A stretch of 64,000 bases of DNA, taken from positions 124,001 through 188,000 of the forward strand of contig CANKJK010000002.1 of the NCBI GenBank assembly GCA_947482665.1, in the 5' to 3' direction. The notes below the pieces were generated by a model. It was not told the origin of the DNA. It searched no databases and was given only the letters and a program-made list of their open reading frames with translations. A program made the position numbers and the translations under genes. Shown in pieces: positions 1-10,187 of this stretch; the first letter of the stretch is position 1, and the number at the start of each line of letters is the position of its first letter. Source of the stretch: Acidobacteriota bacterium. GTDB taxonomy: Bacteria > Acidobacteriota > Vicinamibacteria > Vicinamibacterales > UBA2999.

Positions 1-1
1 C

Positions 2-544
2 GCCGTCCGCTTCGCGTCGGACACGCTCAATGGCGTGCCGTCGATCGTCATCGGCGTCTTTGCCTACGGGCTGGCCGTGCTGCCGTTCAAGCAGTTCAGT
101 ACGCTGGCGGGCGGTCTCGCGCTCGGGATCATGATGATTCCCATCGTCACGAAGACGACCGAGGAACTGCTGGTCCTGGTGCCGGGCTCCATGCGAGAGG
201 GCGCGCTGGCACTGGGCGCGACGCGGGGCCGGGCGGTCTTCAGCGTCATCATTCCGGCCGCGCTCCCGGGTATCATCACCGGCATCGTGCTGGCCCTGGC
301 CCGAATCGCCGGCGAAACGGCGCCGCTGCTGTTTACCGCCTTCAACAACCGCTTCTTCTCGACGAGCCTGACGCAACCAATCTCGTCGATCACGGTTCAG
401 GTCTACACCTACGCGATCTCGCCCTATGAAGACTGGCACCGCCAGGCCTGGGCGGGCGCGCTGGTGCTCATCACGATCGTCCTCGTCTGCTCCATGCTCG
501 CGCGCCTCGCCACGTCGCGGGTGTCGCGCCTGAGAACCCGATGA
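2..544 (+). CDS. pstA: phosphate ABC transporter permease PstA (C-terminal part)
   Basis: This is the 3' part of the inner-membrane permease that, with PstC, forms the phosphate channel of the PstSCAB importer. The frame is open from base 2, so the true start lies outside the window. The visible protein begins within the conserved stretch [17 protein letters not shown], followed by the permease loop [21 protein letters not shown] (an EAA-type loop that contacts the ATPase) and at least three hydrophobic segments. The stop overlaps the pstB start (ATGA), a usual sign of translational coupling. Family assignment is by motif and by the following pstB and phoU. Only the truncation by the window edge is unusual. 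Confidence 0.95.
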   Translation, partial: AVRFASDTLNGVPSIVIGVFAYGLAVLPFKQFSTLAGGLALGIMMIPIVTKTTEELLVLVPGSMREGALALGATRGRAVFSVIIPAALPGIITGIVLALARIAGETAPLLFTAFNNRFFSTSLTQPISSITVQVYTYAISPYEDWHRQAWAGALVLITIVLVCSMLARLATSRVSRLRTR

Positions 545-1380
545 CCGACGTCCCGACGCACGCCACGCATCTGCCGCCCCGTCCCACCGTCGTGCGAGCC
601 GATCGCGACGGTGTTGCGGATGCCACCGTCAAGGTGGATGTGCAGAACCTTTCCTTCTACTACGGGGCCAAACGGGCGCTTGAAGGGATCTCGCTCCAGG
701 CGCAGACCAACCGGGTGACGGCCTTCATCGGCCCGTCAGGCTGCGGCAAGAGCACGTTTCTGCGGACGCTGAACCGGATGAACGACATCATCCCGGGCAC
801 GCGGGTCGAGGGCTCGGCCCGCATTGACGGTCAGGACATCTACGCGCCGAACGTCGACGTCGTCGAGCTGCGCCGCCGCGTCGGCATGGTCTTCCAGAAG
901 TCGAACCCGTTTCCCAAGTCGATCTTCGAAAACGTCGCCTACGGACTGCGGATCAACCGGCTCGTCACCTCAAAGGCGGAGATCGCCGAGCGGGTCGAGG
1001 AAAGCCTGCGCTCCGCCGCGCTCTGGGATGAGGTCAAGGACCGGGTGCACGACTCGGCGCTCGCGCTCTCCGGCGGGCAGCAGCAGCGGCTCTGTATCGC
1101 CCGCGCCCTTGCCGTCAGGCCCGACGTACTGCTGATGGACGAACCCGCCTCGGCGCTGGACCCTATCGCGACACAGCGTATCGAGGAACTGATCTACCGG
1201 CTGAAATCGCAGTACACGATCATCATCGTCACGCACAACATGCAGCAGGCCGCCCGGGTCTCCGACCACACGGCGTTCTTCTGGATGGGCAAACTCGTCG
1301 AGTTCGACCGTACGGAGCGTATCTTCACAGCCCCGCGCGAGAAACTGACGGAAGACTACGTCACCGGTCGATTCGGGTAG
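541..1380 (+). CDS. pstB: phosphate ABC transporter ATP-binding protein PstB
   Basis: ATPase of the high-affinity phosphate importer, acting on the cytoplasmic face of PstC/PstA. Visible motifs: Walker [10 protein letters not shown] near residues 64-72, a Q-loop in [11 protein letters not shown] (typical of PstB), the signature [15 protein letters not shown] near 177-191, Walker B with [13 protein letters not shown] just after it, and the switch histidine in [15 protein letters not shown]. The 279 aa protein has about 28 residues more at the N terminus than the usual PstB. A start further inside cannot be excluded, but the ATGA overlap with pstA supports the one given. phoU follows after 10 nt, so pstA-pstB-phoU form one operon, presumably with pstS and pstC upstream. 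Confidence 0.97.
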   Translation: MTDVPTHATHLPPRPTVVRADRDGVADATVKVDVQNLSFYYGAKRALEGISLQAQTNRVTAFIGPSGCGKSTFLRTLNRMNDIIPGTRVEGSARIDGQDIYAPNVDVVELRRRVGMVFQKSNPFPKSIFENVAYGLRINRLVTSKAEIAERVEESLRSAALWDEVKDRVHDSALALSGGQQQRLCIARALAVRPDVLLMDEPASALDPIATQRIEELIYRLKSQYTIIIVTHNMQQAARVSDHTAFFWMGKLVEFDRTERIFTAPREKLTEDYVTGRFG

Positions 1381-1390
1381 GGAGAGCGCC

Positions 1391-2065
1391 GTGGAACGAC
1401 ACTTTCAGGAAGAACTGCAAACGCTGCAGGAACGGCTGCTCGAAATGGGTGGCCTGGCGGAGGAGCGCGTGCGCTCGGCTGTCGCCGGCCTCGCCGGGAG
1501 CGACATTCCCAGGCTGACCACCGTCAGCGGCGGGGACGAACCCATCAACGAGCTCCACATCGAAATCGACCGCCGGGCGTTCCAGCTCCTGGCCCTGCAC
1601 CAGCCAATGGCGGTGGACCTGCGCGCCATCGTGGCGGCGCTCAAGATCAACACCGACCTTGAGCGGGTCGGCGACCTCGCCGTCAACGTGGCCGAGGCGG
1701 CCAGGCGCTATCTGATGCACCCGCCGGTGAAGCAGCTCCTCGACATCCCCCGCATGGGCGACATCGCCCAGGCCATGCTGCGAGACGCCCTCGACGCCTT
1801 CGTGAAGCGTGATCTCGACCTGGCGCAGCACGTCCTCGACGAGGACGACTCGCTCGACGCCCTCAAGAGCCAGATCTTCCGGGAACTGCTGGCCTACATG
1901 GTCCGCGACCAGGCCACGGTCGAACCGGCCCTCGACCTGATTCTGATTTCGCGGCACCTCGAGCGCATCGGCGACCATGCCACCAACATCGCCGAGGACG
2001 TGATCTTCATGGTGTCCGCCCGGGACGTCCGCCACCACGCCGATTCGCTGCCTCCCCAGGCCTGA
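1391..2065 (+). CDS. phoU: phosphate signalling protein PhoU
   Basis: Cytoplasmic all-helical regulator that links the Pst transporter to the PhoR-type sensor kinase and represses the Pho response when phosphate is plentiful. The 224 aa length fits the family. It has two repeats of the three-helix PhoU domain, each with the metal-binding E/DxxxD-type pattern (LKINTDLERVGDLAVNVAEA near residues 77-96 and LILISRHLERIGDHATNIAED near the end). Start is GTG, preceded by GGAGAG with a 4-nt spacer. It is the third gene of the operon after pstB. Confidence 0.96.
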   Translation: MERHFQEELQTLQERLLEMGGLAEERVRSAVAGLAGSDIPRLTTVSGGDEPINELHIEIDRRAFQLLALHQPMAVDLRAIVAALKINTDLERVGDLAVNVAEAARRYLMHPPVKQLLDIPRMGDIAQAMLRDALDAFVKRDLDLAQHVLDEDDSLDALKSQIFRELLAYMVRDQATVEPALDLILISRHLERIGDHATNIAEDVIFMVSARDVRHHADSLPPQA

Positions 2066-2095
2066 CACCGGGTGGGCGGCGGTACAATGCCCTCG
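2062..2095 (+). promoter_or_regulatory. promoter for the YacG-like gene, leaderless type
   Basis: CTGACA (2062-2067) and TACAAT (2083-2088) lie 15 nt apart, and the ATG at 2096 follows 7 nt after the hexamer. Transcription would begin at or next to the start codon. No Shine-Dalgarno sequence is visible. See the finding on leaderless starts. Confidence 0.55.
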
Positions 2096-2269
2096 ATGCC
2101 AACACCCGCCATCTGTGTTGAGTGCCGGCGAGCGCCCGTGGACCCGATCTGGCGTCCCTTCTGCAGTGAACGCTGCCGGAATCTGGACCTCGCCCGGTGG
2201 GTGGACGGGGCCTACAGGGTGGCCGCCGAACCCCTTGCCGAGCCCGGCCAGGAGGGCGAAGACCAGTAA
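2096..2269 (+). CDS. yacG: YacG-like zinc-binding protein (DNA gyrase inhibitor family)
   Basis: Small protein of 57 aa with the YacG zinc pattern: CVEC near the N terminus, then FCSERCRNLDLARWVDG. The four cysteines form a treble-clef-like zinc site, and the C-x-L-D-L-x-x-W block after the second pair is typical of YacG. E. coli YacG binds and inhibits DNA gyrase; here this is inferred from family only. Starts at 2072 (GTG) or 2087 (ATG) are in frame. I chose 2096 because TACAAT ends 7 nt before it and the zinc motif starts soon after. The tail is acidic and probably disordered. It is not obviously co-transcribed with phoU, given its own promoter. Confidence 0.8.
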   Translation: MPTPAICVECRRAPVDPIWRPFCSERCRNLDLARWVDGAYRVAAEPLAEPGQEGEDQ

Positions 2270-2416
2270 ATGTTGGTTTTCAACATTTTCAGATTTACCA
2301 TTGCATGTTTTCCGAGTAAATCCCGATTCACATGGTGAGAGCCCCTTTACCGTTGACCTCATCCAGCACCTGCCAGACAGTGTCGGTAACCACACACGAG
2401 ATAAAGAGGCAGCACC
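2268..2416 (+). promoter_or_regulatory. AT-rich leader upstream of citrate synthase
   Basis: The first 70 bases are much richer in A and T than their surroundings. They contain a perfect 8-bp inverted repeat, aaatgttg / caacattt (2268-2275 and 2281-2288), with a 5-nt centre. This may be a weak terminator for the preceding gene or an operator for gltA. A ribosome-binding site GAGG sits about 7 nt before the gltA ATG. I could not fix a promoter with confidence; TTGACC at 2353-2358 is a possible -35 without a clear partner. Confidence 0.45.
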
Positions 2417-3748
<1,332 letters not shown>

Positions 3749-3755
3749 GACGCCG

Positions 3756-4706
3756 GTGCGGCGGGTTCTTTCCCTGTTCGCGCTCCTGCTGGCACCGCTC
3801 ACGACGGCGGTGCCAGGCGGGAGCGGTTCCGCCGCGGCCCAGACCACACCTGCCAAGCCTGCGCCCCTCGCGGCCAGGCCGCTCTCCTTCGACAGCAATC
3901 GCGCCTGGGAACACCTGCGCCGTCAGGTGGCCTTCGGCCCGCGGCCGGCCGGCTCTCCGGCGCTCGCGGACTGCCGACGCTACATCCTTGACCAACTCAA
4001 GGCCATGGGCATTGCCGCCCGCGAGCAGGCGTTCGACGCCGACACGCCGCTCGGCACGATCCACATGGTCAACGTCGTCGCCACGCTTCCCGGGGCGCGC
4101 CCCGAGCGCATCGCGCTTGGCAGCCACTACGACACGAAGCTGTTCAGGGAATTCCGGTTCGTCGGCGCCAGCGATGGAGCCAGCAGCACTGCCGCGCTGC
4201 TGGAACTGGGCCGCGTCCTCAAGGGCCGGAAGCTGCCCTACACGGTGGAGTTGCTCTTCTTCGACGGTGAAGAGGCCGTCATCGCATGGGAGGGCACGGA
4301 CAATACCTACGGCAGCCGCTACTACGTCCAGGCCGCGCAGAAGGCCGGCACGCTGAAGGGCCTCAAAGCCTTCGTGCTGCTCGACATGATCGGCGACCGG
4401 AATCTGACGATCCGCCGGGAAACGACGTCAACCCCGTGGCTCACGGATCTCATCTGGGCGGCGGCGAAGCGGATCGGCCATGGCCACACCTTCCTCGACG
4501 AACCGTTCTCCGTGGGGGGCGACGACCACTACCCGTTCCTGGCGGCCGGAATTCCTTCGGTGGACATCATTGATCTGGACTACCCGGCGTGGCACACGGC
4601 TGGAGACACGCTAGAGGCCGTGAGTGCGCGGAGCCTGCAGGTGACGGGTGAGGTGGTGCTGGAGGCGCTCCCCGCGATCGAGAAGCGCCTGCTGGCTGGA
4701 CACTGA
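3756..4706 (+). CDS. secreted M28 family peptidase / glutaminyl-peptide cyclotransferase-like protein
   Basis: Zinc enzyme of the M28 fold, exported by an N-terminal signal peptide (hydrophobic core about residues 4-20, then SAAAQ). Metal and catalytic motifs: GSHYDTK (first zinc histidine/aspartate region), GASDGASSTAALLELGR, LLFFDGEEA (glutamate), LLDMIGD, and a late histidine in YPAWHTAGDTLE. The short DGEE block and the DxDYPxWH region resemble secretory glutaminyl cyclases more than aminopeptidases. Likely role: turnover or N-terminal cyclisation of peptides in the periplasm; the exact substrate cannot be read from sequence. The start is GTG, 7 nt after gltA. Confidence 0.85.
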   Translation: MRRVLSLFALLLAPLTTAVPGGSGSAAAQTTPAKPAPLAARPLSFDSNRAWEHLRRQVAFGPRPAGSPALADCRRYILDQLKAMGIAAREQAFDADTPLGTIHMVNVVATLPGARPERIALGSHYDTKLFREFRFVGASDGASSTAALLELGRVLKGRKLPYTVELLFFDGEEAVIAWEGTDNTYGSRYYVQAAQKAGTLKGLKAFVLLDMIGDRNLTIRRETTSTPWLTDLIWAAAKRIGHGHTFLDEPFSVGGDDHYPFLAAGIPSVDIIDLDYPAWHTAGDTLEAVSARSLQVTGEVVLEALPAIEKRLLAGH

Positions 4707-4709
4707 CAC

Positions 4710-4732
4710 GGGGCCCGCTGCACGCGGACCCC
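4710..4732. terminator. hairpin between convergent genes
   Basis: GGGGCCCGC (4710-4718) pairs with GCGGACCCC (4724-4732) with one mismatch and a 5-nt loop. It lies between the M28 gene (plus) and the beta-propeller gene (minus). There is no T-tract on either side. Confidence 0.5.
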
Positions 4733-4754
4733 GGTCAGACGCTCCGCGGAAGCC

Positions 4755-5963
4755 TCAGTTCGACGAGCGGCGCCCCTTGCGGGTGCCCTTGAAGAGGAAC
4801 CGCTGCACGCGGTTGCCGCCGATCGTTTCCCCCACGTAGAGGTTGCCCTTCGAATCCGCCGCCATGGCGTGCGTGATCGCAAACTCCCCCGCGTAGTGGC
4901 CGCCGTGGCCGAACGAGCCCAGGATGGCCATGTCGGACCGCCGCAGCATCCACACCTTCCGGTTGGCGCCATCGGCCACATAGAGAAAGCGCTGCTCCGG
5001 GTCCGTGGAGAACGCGATGTCGTGCACCGACCCGAACCCCCGGGTCTTCGGTGCCACAAACTGCTCCTTCACGAAGGTACCGTCCTTCTTGAACACCTGA
5101 ATGCGGTCGTTGACCCGGTCGCACACATACACCAAGTCGTCGTGGCTGATGCGGACGCAGTGCACCGGATTGCTGAACTGCTGGCTCGGTGGCCCGTCGG
5201 GGTTATAGCGATACTCCGACTTCGGGATGTCCTTCGGCACGTTGCCGTAGGCGCCCCACATGCGCTTGAAGGCCAGCGTGTCGGCGTCCATCACGATCAC
5301 CCGACGGTTGTGGTAGCCGTCCGCGACATACACCTCGTTGGCCTTCTCGTCGACGAAGAGCCCGGCCGGCTGACCGAAGTTCTCGGTGTCCTGATTGCTG
5401 TGCCCCTTGCCGAAGGTGCCCTTCTGCTTGATGAGCTTGCCGTCGTGGGTGAGCTTCGTGATGGTCGAGGAGCCTTCTTCGTCGGACCCCGTCCACACAT
5501 GGCCTTTCCGATCCACGAAGAGGCCGTGCTCCCTGGGCCACTCGAATCCATCAGGATGCCGCTTGCCTTTCGGATTCTTCGGGTCCGGTCCGCCAAAGGC
5601 CTGAATCACATTGCCCGCTGTATCAAACTCGATGATGGATGGCGGCATCCGGCAGCACTCCCCCGCTGGCGGGTCGAGCTGCGCGTAGTCGTCTGACATG
5701 TTTCCGGACAGGGGCCGCTGGATAACCCAGATGTGGCCCTTCTCATCACTGGCCATGCCTGCGACGTTGCCCATGATCCAGTGGTTCGGCAACGGGAGTT
5801 TCGGCCACGTCGGGTCGAACTCGAACACCGGAATGTCGTCGAGTGCCTCCACCGCGCCGCCCGCTCGCGGCGCTGCCCAGCTCAAGAGCAGCGCGGCCAC
5901 CACACCCACCGACACACCCGCGACCACCCGACGGGGGTGGTGCCCTGCAATCGACGTCATCAT
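4755..5963 (-). CDS. secreted NHL-repeat / six-bladed beta-propeller protein
   Basis: Exported propeller of 402 aa with a twin-arginine-free signal segment (hydrophobic stretch near residues 14-30). Repeats of the NHL type recur: GLFVDRKGHVWTGSDE, GLFVDEKANEVYVADG, VYVCDRVNDRIQVFKKDG and FLYVADGANRKVWMLRRSDM. They match the peptidyl-alpha-hydroxyglycine alpha-amidating-lyase-like group, but catalytic residues cannot be confirmed, so no enzymatic activity is claimed. It lies 11 nt downstream of the TonB receptor on the same strand, so it is probably co-transcribed and acts in the periplasm on the receptor's substrate. An adjacent ATG at 5960 is an alternative start. Confidence 0.75.
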   Translation of the reverse strand: MMTSIAGHHPRRVVAGVSVGVVAALLLSWAAPRAGGAVEALDDIPVFEFDPTWPKLPLPNHWIMGNVAGMASDEKGHIWVIQRPLSGNMSDDYAQLDPPAGECCRMPPSIIEFDTAGNVIQAFGGPDPKNPKGKRHPDGFEWPREHGLFVDRKGHVWTGSDEEGSSTITKLTHDGKLIKQKGTFGKGHSNQDTENFGQPAGLFVDEKANEVYVADGYHNRRVIVMDADTLAFKRMWGAYGNVPKDIPKSEYRYNPDGPPSQQFSNPVHCVRISHDDLVYVCDRVNDRIQVFKKDGTFVKEQFVAPKTRGFGSVHDIAFSTDPEQRFLYVADGANRKVWMLRRSDMAILGSFGHGGHYAGEFAITHAMAADSKGNLYVGETIGGNRVQRFLFKGTRKGRRSSN

Positions 5964-5974
5964 CAGAGACCCTT

Positions 5975-8900
5975 TCAGAACTCGTACTGGGCGCTGACCT
6001 TGAACAGGCGCGCGTCCATGATTTGCGTCGGCTTGAGCCAGCTCGGCCCGTAGGAGGTATTCACCGACAGCACATTGTTCGCATTGAAGATGTTGTAGGC
6101 ATCCAGGCTCGCCGTCAGACGCGCAGTCTTGAAGCGGAAGATCCGGCTGACCCTCACGTCCAACTGCTGGACGCGCCCGCCCTCGAATACGGTGTTCGGC
6201 TGCACAATCGGCAACGTCACCGTGCCTGTGGCCCCTGCCGAGAGGTTCCGGCCCAGTGACGGCGCGATCTGCGCGTTGGTGAAGGGATTGGTCGCCGACA
6301 GCGGCACCGGCGGCAGGTTCTGGTACGTCCCGCTCACACGAAGCCCCTGCCAGCCCAGCGGATAGTTGGCCGCGAACTTGTACTGGGTCTGCGCCGACCA
6401 GGGGTTCTCCACATGGCAGAAGGCGTCAATGCGGGGCGACGAGAAGGTCACCTGCGGGTTGTCGGCCACGACATCACAGTTGTCCGTGAAGGTGCGGCCC
6501 AGGCTGACGCCGCCCTGCAGCAGACCGCCGTTGCCGAACCGGGTGTTCAGCGAGAGATCGACGCCGTCGAAATGCTCGCGCTGTTTGCCAAATACCTTGG
6601 CAAAGGTCACCAGATTCGTGACGCGGCCGAACTGGGCGGGCACCACATCGAACAACCCGCAGATCTGCTGGCCGCTGGTCGCCCCCAACCGTGTGTCGGC
6701 AGGCGCCGTCACGCAGTAGGGCGTGAAGTCCGACGCGCTGACGGCCGTATTCACCGTGGTGGTGAAGTTCCCGTAGACCGTGCGGAAGTAGGCGACATTG
6801 ACGGCCATCCCCGGCCGCAGCTCCTGCTGCAGCGCGAGGGACCCTTGCCAGGAGTAGGGCCGCGTGCCCCATCCCTGAATCGTCTCGAGGTTCGTGGTGG
6901 TCGTGGCGAAGGGCTGCCCGAACAGCAGGTTGGAGATGCGGCCGCACTCTCCGTTCGCCTGCGGGTCCGAGAGCGAGCAGTCCGGCACGAAGTTCCGATT
7001 CGCGTCGGTCCAGGTGCGCGTCACGTTGTTGGCAATACGGCTGGCAGGCCCATTCGCGTCACCGAGCCCCGCCACCTGCACGTAGCGGCCGAGATAGCCC
7101 TTGATGGCGGTCTTGCCGGTGCCGAACAGGTCGTAGGCGGCCGCAAGGCGCACGTTCAGATCCTTCCAGTTGGTGGAGTCATGGGACTCCGGAAATCGCA
7201 GGTCCGCGATGCCGAACTCCGGAATCGCCGGCACCGTGGTGGCCAGCGCGTAGTCCCGATCCCAGTCGAACCGAAGGCCCATGTTCAGGGTCAGCTTCTT
7301 CATGGTCCACTGGTCCTGCCCGTAGAGGCCGAGGGCCGGCGCGAGGTGCGTCGGGAAGCCGTACGGCGAGCGCCACTGCGTCAGCGAGACCGGCGCCCCG
7401 TTCCGGAAGGTGTAGCTCACCGGGCCCAGGCCGGGAATGCTGTTCAGCTGCTGGTTGGTCAGCAGCCACCCCTCCATCATCTGGAGTCCCACCTTCATCG
7501 CGTGCGACCCGGTGACGTAGGACATCGAGGCCCGCTGATTCGCCTGATGATGATGCGCCCCGTCTCCACCCGTGTAGTTGTTGTTCCCGGTGACGGCCGT
7601 GCCGCGGGCGTTGTACTGGATGCCGGTGGTCTGCTCCGTGATCGGCACGTCGGTCGGCAGGCTCCCGCCCCAGCGATGGACCACAATCCGCGAGTTCAGC
7701 ACGGTCGTGCCAGCATCGAACAGCAGCTTGTTCGTCCGTGGATAGTTCCAGGTGGCCTGCGCGATGAACTGCGGGTAGTCAGCGCCCTGCGAACCGTCCG
7801 GAGGCGAATCTGTATTGAGGGCGTCCCCGCACTTGCACGTGTTCTGCAGCTGGTAGAACCCGGACACCTTCTGCTTGGGCGTCGCCTGCCACGTCAGCCG
7901 GGCGTCGCTGGTCCGATGGGTGGCGCGGCGCGACGCGGGCTGACCGAGGTCCGGCGTGTAGACCATGGTGTGCGGCGTGGCGTTGCTGTACACGCCGGGC
8001 CGCGTGGCGTACGTGCCCCACGCTCGGTGCGCCGCGTAGAACCACAGCGCGTCCCGGCGCAACGGTCCACCCACTCCGGCGCCGGCGTCGTACTGCTTGA
8101 GGAGCCCAGGCGCGGTGGAGAGCCCCCGCGCTTTCAAGGCCGCCGACAGATTCTCTCCCTGGAGCGCGGAACCGCTGCCCTCGATCACCATCAGCGCACT
8201 GAGGCTGTTGCCGCCGTCCTTCGGGACGTTGTTCACCACCACGCCGCCGCCTTCGGTATCGGCGGTGGCGCCACCGGTGACGAGCACCGTCTCGGCCACC
8301 GAGATGCGGTTGAAGTAGGTTGATGAGTTCGTCGCGGAACCCGCCCCCAGGCCCACGGAGTTGATCATCATGCCGTCGAGCTGGATGCGCTGGTCGTTCA
8401 GCCGGCCGCCATGGACAGCGAAGCCGTTCCCGGCGCCCGACTGCTCTCCCTTGGCACCGCCGACATCCTGGGCCGCGGCCGATCCCAGCGTGGCGCCCAG
8501 TGTCAGCTGCGCGAATCCCTGCAGGGTCTGGGTCGTCGGCAGGGAGTACAGCAGTTCCTTCGAGAGCACGCTCTGGGTCCGGGCGTTCTGGACGTCGACG
8601 ACAGGGCTGGCACCCGAGACGGTCACCGTCTCCTCGAGGCTGCCGACCTTCAGGTCAGCATTCACCGATGCCGTAAAGCCGGTCGTCAGCTCAAGTCCTT
8701 CGCGCTTGAAGGTTGTGAATCCCGGCAGCGTGAACGTCACCGTATACAGACCCGGCCGAAGGTCCACGATCTTGTAGTTCCCCTGCGCGTCCGTCACGGC
8801 TGCGCGCACCTTTTCAATGAGCGCCGCACTCGCGGCCTCGACGGTCACACCTGGAAGGACCGCGCCCGTGGTATCACGCGCGACGCCGGCAATCGCACCG

Positions 8901-8986
8901 GTCGTGGCCGACTGCGCGCCCGCCCACGCGGGCAGGAGAAGGAGCACCGCTGCGAGAATCCGACTCAGTCGTCCCGTCATACCCAT
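5975..8986 (-). CDS. TonB-dependent receptor with N-terminal carboxypeptidase-regulatory-like domain
   Basis: Outer-membrane receptor of 1003 aa. Order: signal peptide (MGMTGRLSRILAAVLLLLP... ending AQS), a CarboxypepD_reg-like domain (GVARDTTGAVLPGVTVEAAS..., about residues 32-115), plug domain (TVTVSGASPVVDVQNARTQ onward), then a large beta-barrel ending in aromatic SAQYEF, the usual outer-membrane assembly signal. This OmpA-Oar-like architecture is abundant in Acidobacteria, usually for oligomeric carbon substrates; the ligand is unknown. The open frame continues to 9433, but the start at 8986 is chosen because AGGAGGG lies 6-7 nt before it and the signal peptide begins there. It heads an operon with the beta-propeller gene. 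Confidence 0.92.
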   Translation of the reverse strand: MGMTGRLSRILAAVLLLLPAWAGAQSATTGAIAGVARDTTGAVLPGVTVEAASAALIEKVRAAVTDAQGNYKIVDLRPGLYTVTFTLPGFTTFKREGLELTTGFTASVNADLKVGSLEETVTVSGASPVVDVQNARTQSVLSKELLYSLPTTQTLQGFAQLTLGATLGSAAAQDVGGAKGEQSGAGNGFAVHGGRLNDQRIQLDGMMINSVGLGAGSATNSSTYFNRISVAETVLVTGGATADTEGGGVVVNNVPKDGGNSLSALMVIEGSGSALQGENLSAALKARGLSTAPGLLKQYDAGAGVGGPLRRDALWFYAAHRAWGTYATRPGVYSNATPHTMVYTPDLGQPASRRATHRTSDARLTWQATPKQKVSGFYQLQNTCKCGDALNTDSPPDGSQGADYPQFIAQATWNYPRTNKLLFDAGTTVLNSRIVVHRWGGSLPTDVPITEQTTGIQYNARGTAVTGNNNYTGGDGAHHHQANQRASMSYVTGSHAMKVGLQMMEGWLLTNQQLNSIPGLGPVSYTFRNGAPVSLTQWRSPYGFPTHLAPALGLYGQDQWTMKKLTLNMGLRFDWDRDYALATTVPAIPEFGIADLRFPESHDSTNWKDLNVRLAAAYDLFGTGKTAIKGYLGRYVQVAGLGDANGPASRIANNVTRTWTDANRNFVPDCSLSDPQANGECGRISNLLFGQPFATTTTNLETIQGWGTRPYSWQGSLALQQELRPGMAVNVAYFRTVYGNFTTTVNTAVSASDFTPYCVTAPADTRLGATSGQQICGLFDVVPAQFGRVTNLVTFAKVFGKQREHFDGVDLSLNTRFGNGGLLQGGVSLGRTFTDNCDVVADNPQVTFSSPRIDAFCHVENPWSAQTQYKFAANYPLGWQGLRVSGTYQNLPPVPLSATNPFTNAQIAPSLGRNLSAGATGTVTLPIVQPNTVFEGGRVQQLDVRVSRIFRFKTARLTASLDAYNIFNANNVLSVNTSYGPSWLKPTQIMDARLFKVSAQYEF

Positions 8987-9160
8987 TGGATGCCCTCCTG
9001 AAAGCCCGTTTGTACAGGGGCCCGTGTTCACAGTCAGGCAGAGTCTAGAAGGGGCGTCCAGGGAGGCCAATACCTGAAATCCGGTGGGACGGCACCGAGG
9101 CCGAGCGGCCCAAGCGGACCGGAAGCACCCGCGGACACACCTGGCAGGACGGCGACTCGG

Positions 9161-9189
9161 GAGGCGCTCTCGCGAGCGAGAAGCGCCTC
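9161..9189 (-). terminator. hairpin after the NTF2-like gene
   Basis: gaggcgctctcgc (9161-9173) pairs with gcgagaagcgcctc (9176-9189) with one bulged base and almost no loop. It follows the minus-strand gene ending at 9226 and precedes the TonB receptor start. No T-tract. Confidence 0.45.
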
Positions 9190-9225
9190 CAGATTGGACG
9201 CCAGGCCCGAACGGGCCCGGCGGGC

Positions 9226-9654
9226 TTACTTCTTCGAGACCTGCGGGGCTGGCGCCGTCGACTGGTGCGACGCGAACTTCCAATTGCCGCCCTGCTTCAC
9301 GTAGACCTGCGACACGATCAGCGTGCCGCTCGTGCCGTTCTTCAGCGTGTGCACCTGCGTGCCCTGCAGGATGGCCGTATCGCCGTAGAGGCGGACCTTC
9401 GTCACATCGAGTGTCAGGTTCGAGAGCGCGCACGCGCCGACCCCCTGGACGAACGTGGTCTTATCCTGCGTCATCCCGCCCACGTGGATGAACTGCATGT
9501 CGTCCGCCACCATCTTGTTCAGCTCAGCGGTGTTGCAGGTCTTCTGCGCGGCAATGAACCGCTGCGCCAGCGCGACGACATCCTGCTGCGCGTCGGCGAA
9601 CGCCACGTTGGCCCCAAGCACGGTGAGCGCGAGCCCGATCACGATTCCCTTCAT
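9226..9654 (-). CDS. secreted NTF2-like (DUF4440 / SnoaL-like) protein
   Basis: A 142 aa protein with a signal peptide (MKGIVIGLALTVLGANVAFADAQ) and one NTF2-like cone domain. Typical blocks are QRFIAAQKTCNTAELNKMVA, DMQFIHVGGMTQDKTTFVQG, and a C-terminal GTLIVSQVYVKQGGNWKFAS. Members of this fold bind small molecules or act as non-catalytic stress proteins; no specific function can be assigned. The start at 9654 has a strong site (GAGGAGGA) and gives a normal signal peptide; upstream residues in the frame look non-coding. A hairpin lies downstream. Confidence 0.75.
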   Translation of the reverse strand: MKGIVIGLALTVLGANVAFADAQQDVVALAQRFIAAQKTCNTAELNKMVADDMQFIHVGGMTQDKTTFVQGVGACALSNLTLDVTKVRLYGDTAILQGTQVHTLKNGTSGTLIVSQVYVKQGGNWKFASHQSTAPAPQVSKK

Positions 9655-9723
9655 GTGTCCTCCTCGTCCGCGGCGACCTCCGGGTGCCGTGGCCGCTGCA
9701 CAGGATAGCACCGGCTCCTCCCG

Positions 9724-9737
9724 TAGAATCAAAGCCT
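9724..9737 (+). promoter_or_regulatory. leaderless promoter of the CoA-binding protein gene
   Basis: TAGAAT at 9724-9729 is followed after 8 nt by the ATG at 9738. No Shine-Dalgarno sequence is present in the 82-bp divergent gap. Confidence 0.5.
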
Positions 9738-10163
9738 ATGGCCTGGCAGAACCCGTCTGACGACCTCCTCCGCGCGCTGCTGACTGATACGCGAACCATC
9801 GCACTGGTCGGCGCCTCGTCCAACCCTGAGCGCTCGTCGCACGGCATCATGCGGAAGCTGCTGCAGGTGGGCTACCGGGTGATTCCCGTGCATCCGCGGG
9901 AGGCCGAGATCCTGGGCCAGCAGGCGTACGCCACGCTTGACGACATCCCTGAGCCGGTTGACCTGGTGAACGTCTTCCGGCGCGCGGAGGATACGCCACC
10001 CATCGCGGAGGCCGCTGTCCGCATCGGGGCGAAGGTGCTGTGGCTGCAACTCGGCATCGCCAGTGACGAGGCCGCGCGAATTGCCGAAGCCGGCGGACTG
10101 CAGGTCGTCATGGACGCATGCATCGGGACGCTGCACAGCCTGCTCCGCGTCCCGACGAAGTAG
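9738..10163 (+). CDS. CoA-binding protein (YccU family)
   Basis: Stand-alone Rossmann CoA-binding domain, 141 aa, related to the N-terminal domain of succinyl-CoA synthetase alpha. Visible: IALVGASSNPERSSHGIMRK nucleotide-binding loop, YRVIPVHPREAEILGQQAY, and GAKVLWLQLGIASDEAARIA near the end, then VMDACIGTLH (members commonly have ACIMV..R here). No catalytic phosphohistidine loop is expected in this family, and the physiological role is unknown. The start at 9738 fits both the domain boundary and the TAGAAT element; an earlier in-frame ATG at 9684 would add 18 unconserved residues. Confidence 0.85.
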   Translation: MAWQNPSDDLLRALLTDTRTIALVGASSNPERSSHGIMRKLLQVGYRVIPVHPREAEILGQQAYATLDDIPEPVDLVNVFRRAEDTPPIAEAAVRIGAKVLWLQLGIASDEAARIAEAGGLQVVMDACIGTLHSLLRVPTK

Positions 10164-10187
10164 CGAGCGCAGGGATCCGGAGGCCCG

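Noticed and set aside
6413-8323. Plus-strand open frame of 636 codons
   Set aside because: It is antisense to the TonB receptor, which has signal peptide, plug and barrel. The product is Arg/Gly/His-rich without any motif.
8987-9433. N-terminal extension of the TonB receptor frame
   Set aside because: No conserved residues and no signal peptide; a proper ribosome site and signal peptide begin at 8986, and the NTF2-like gene with its own terminator occupies the region.
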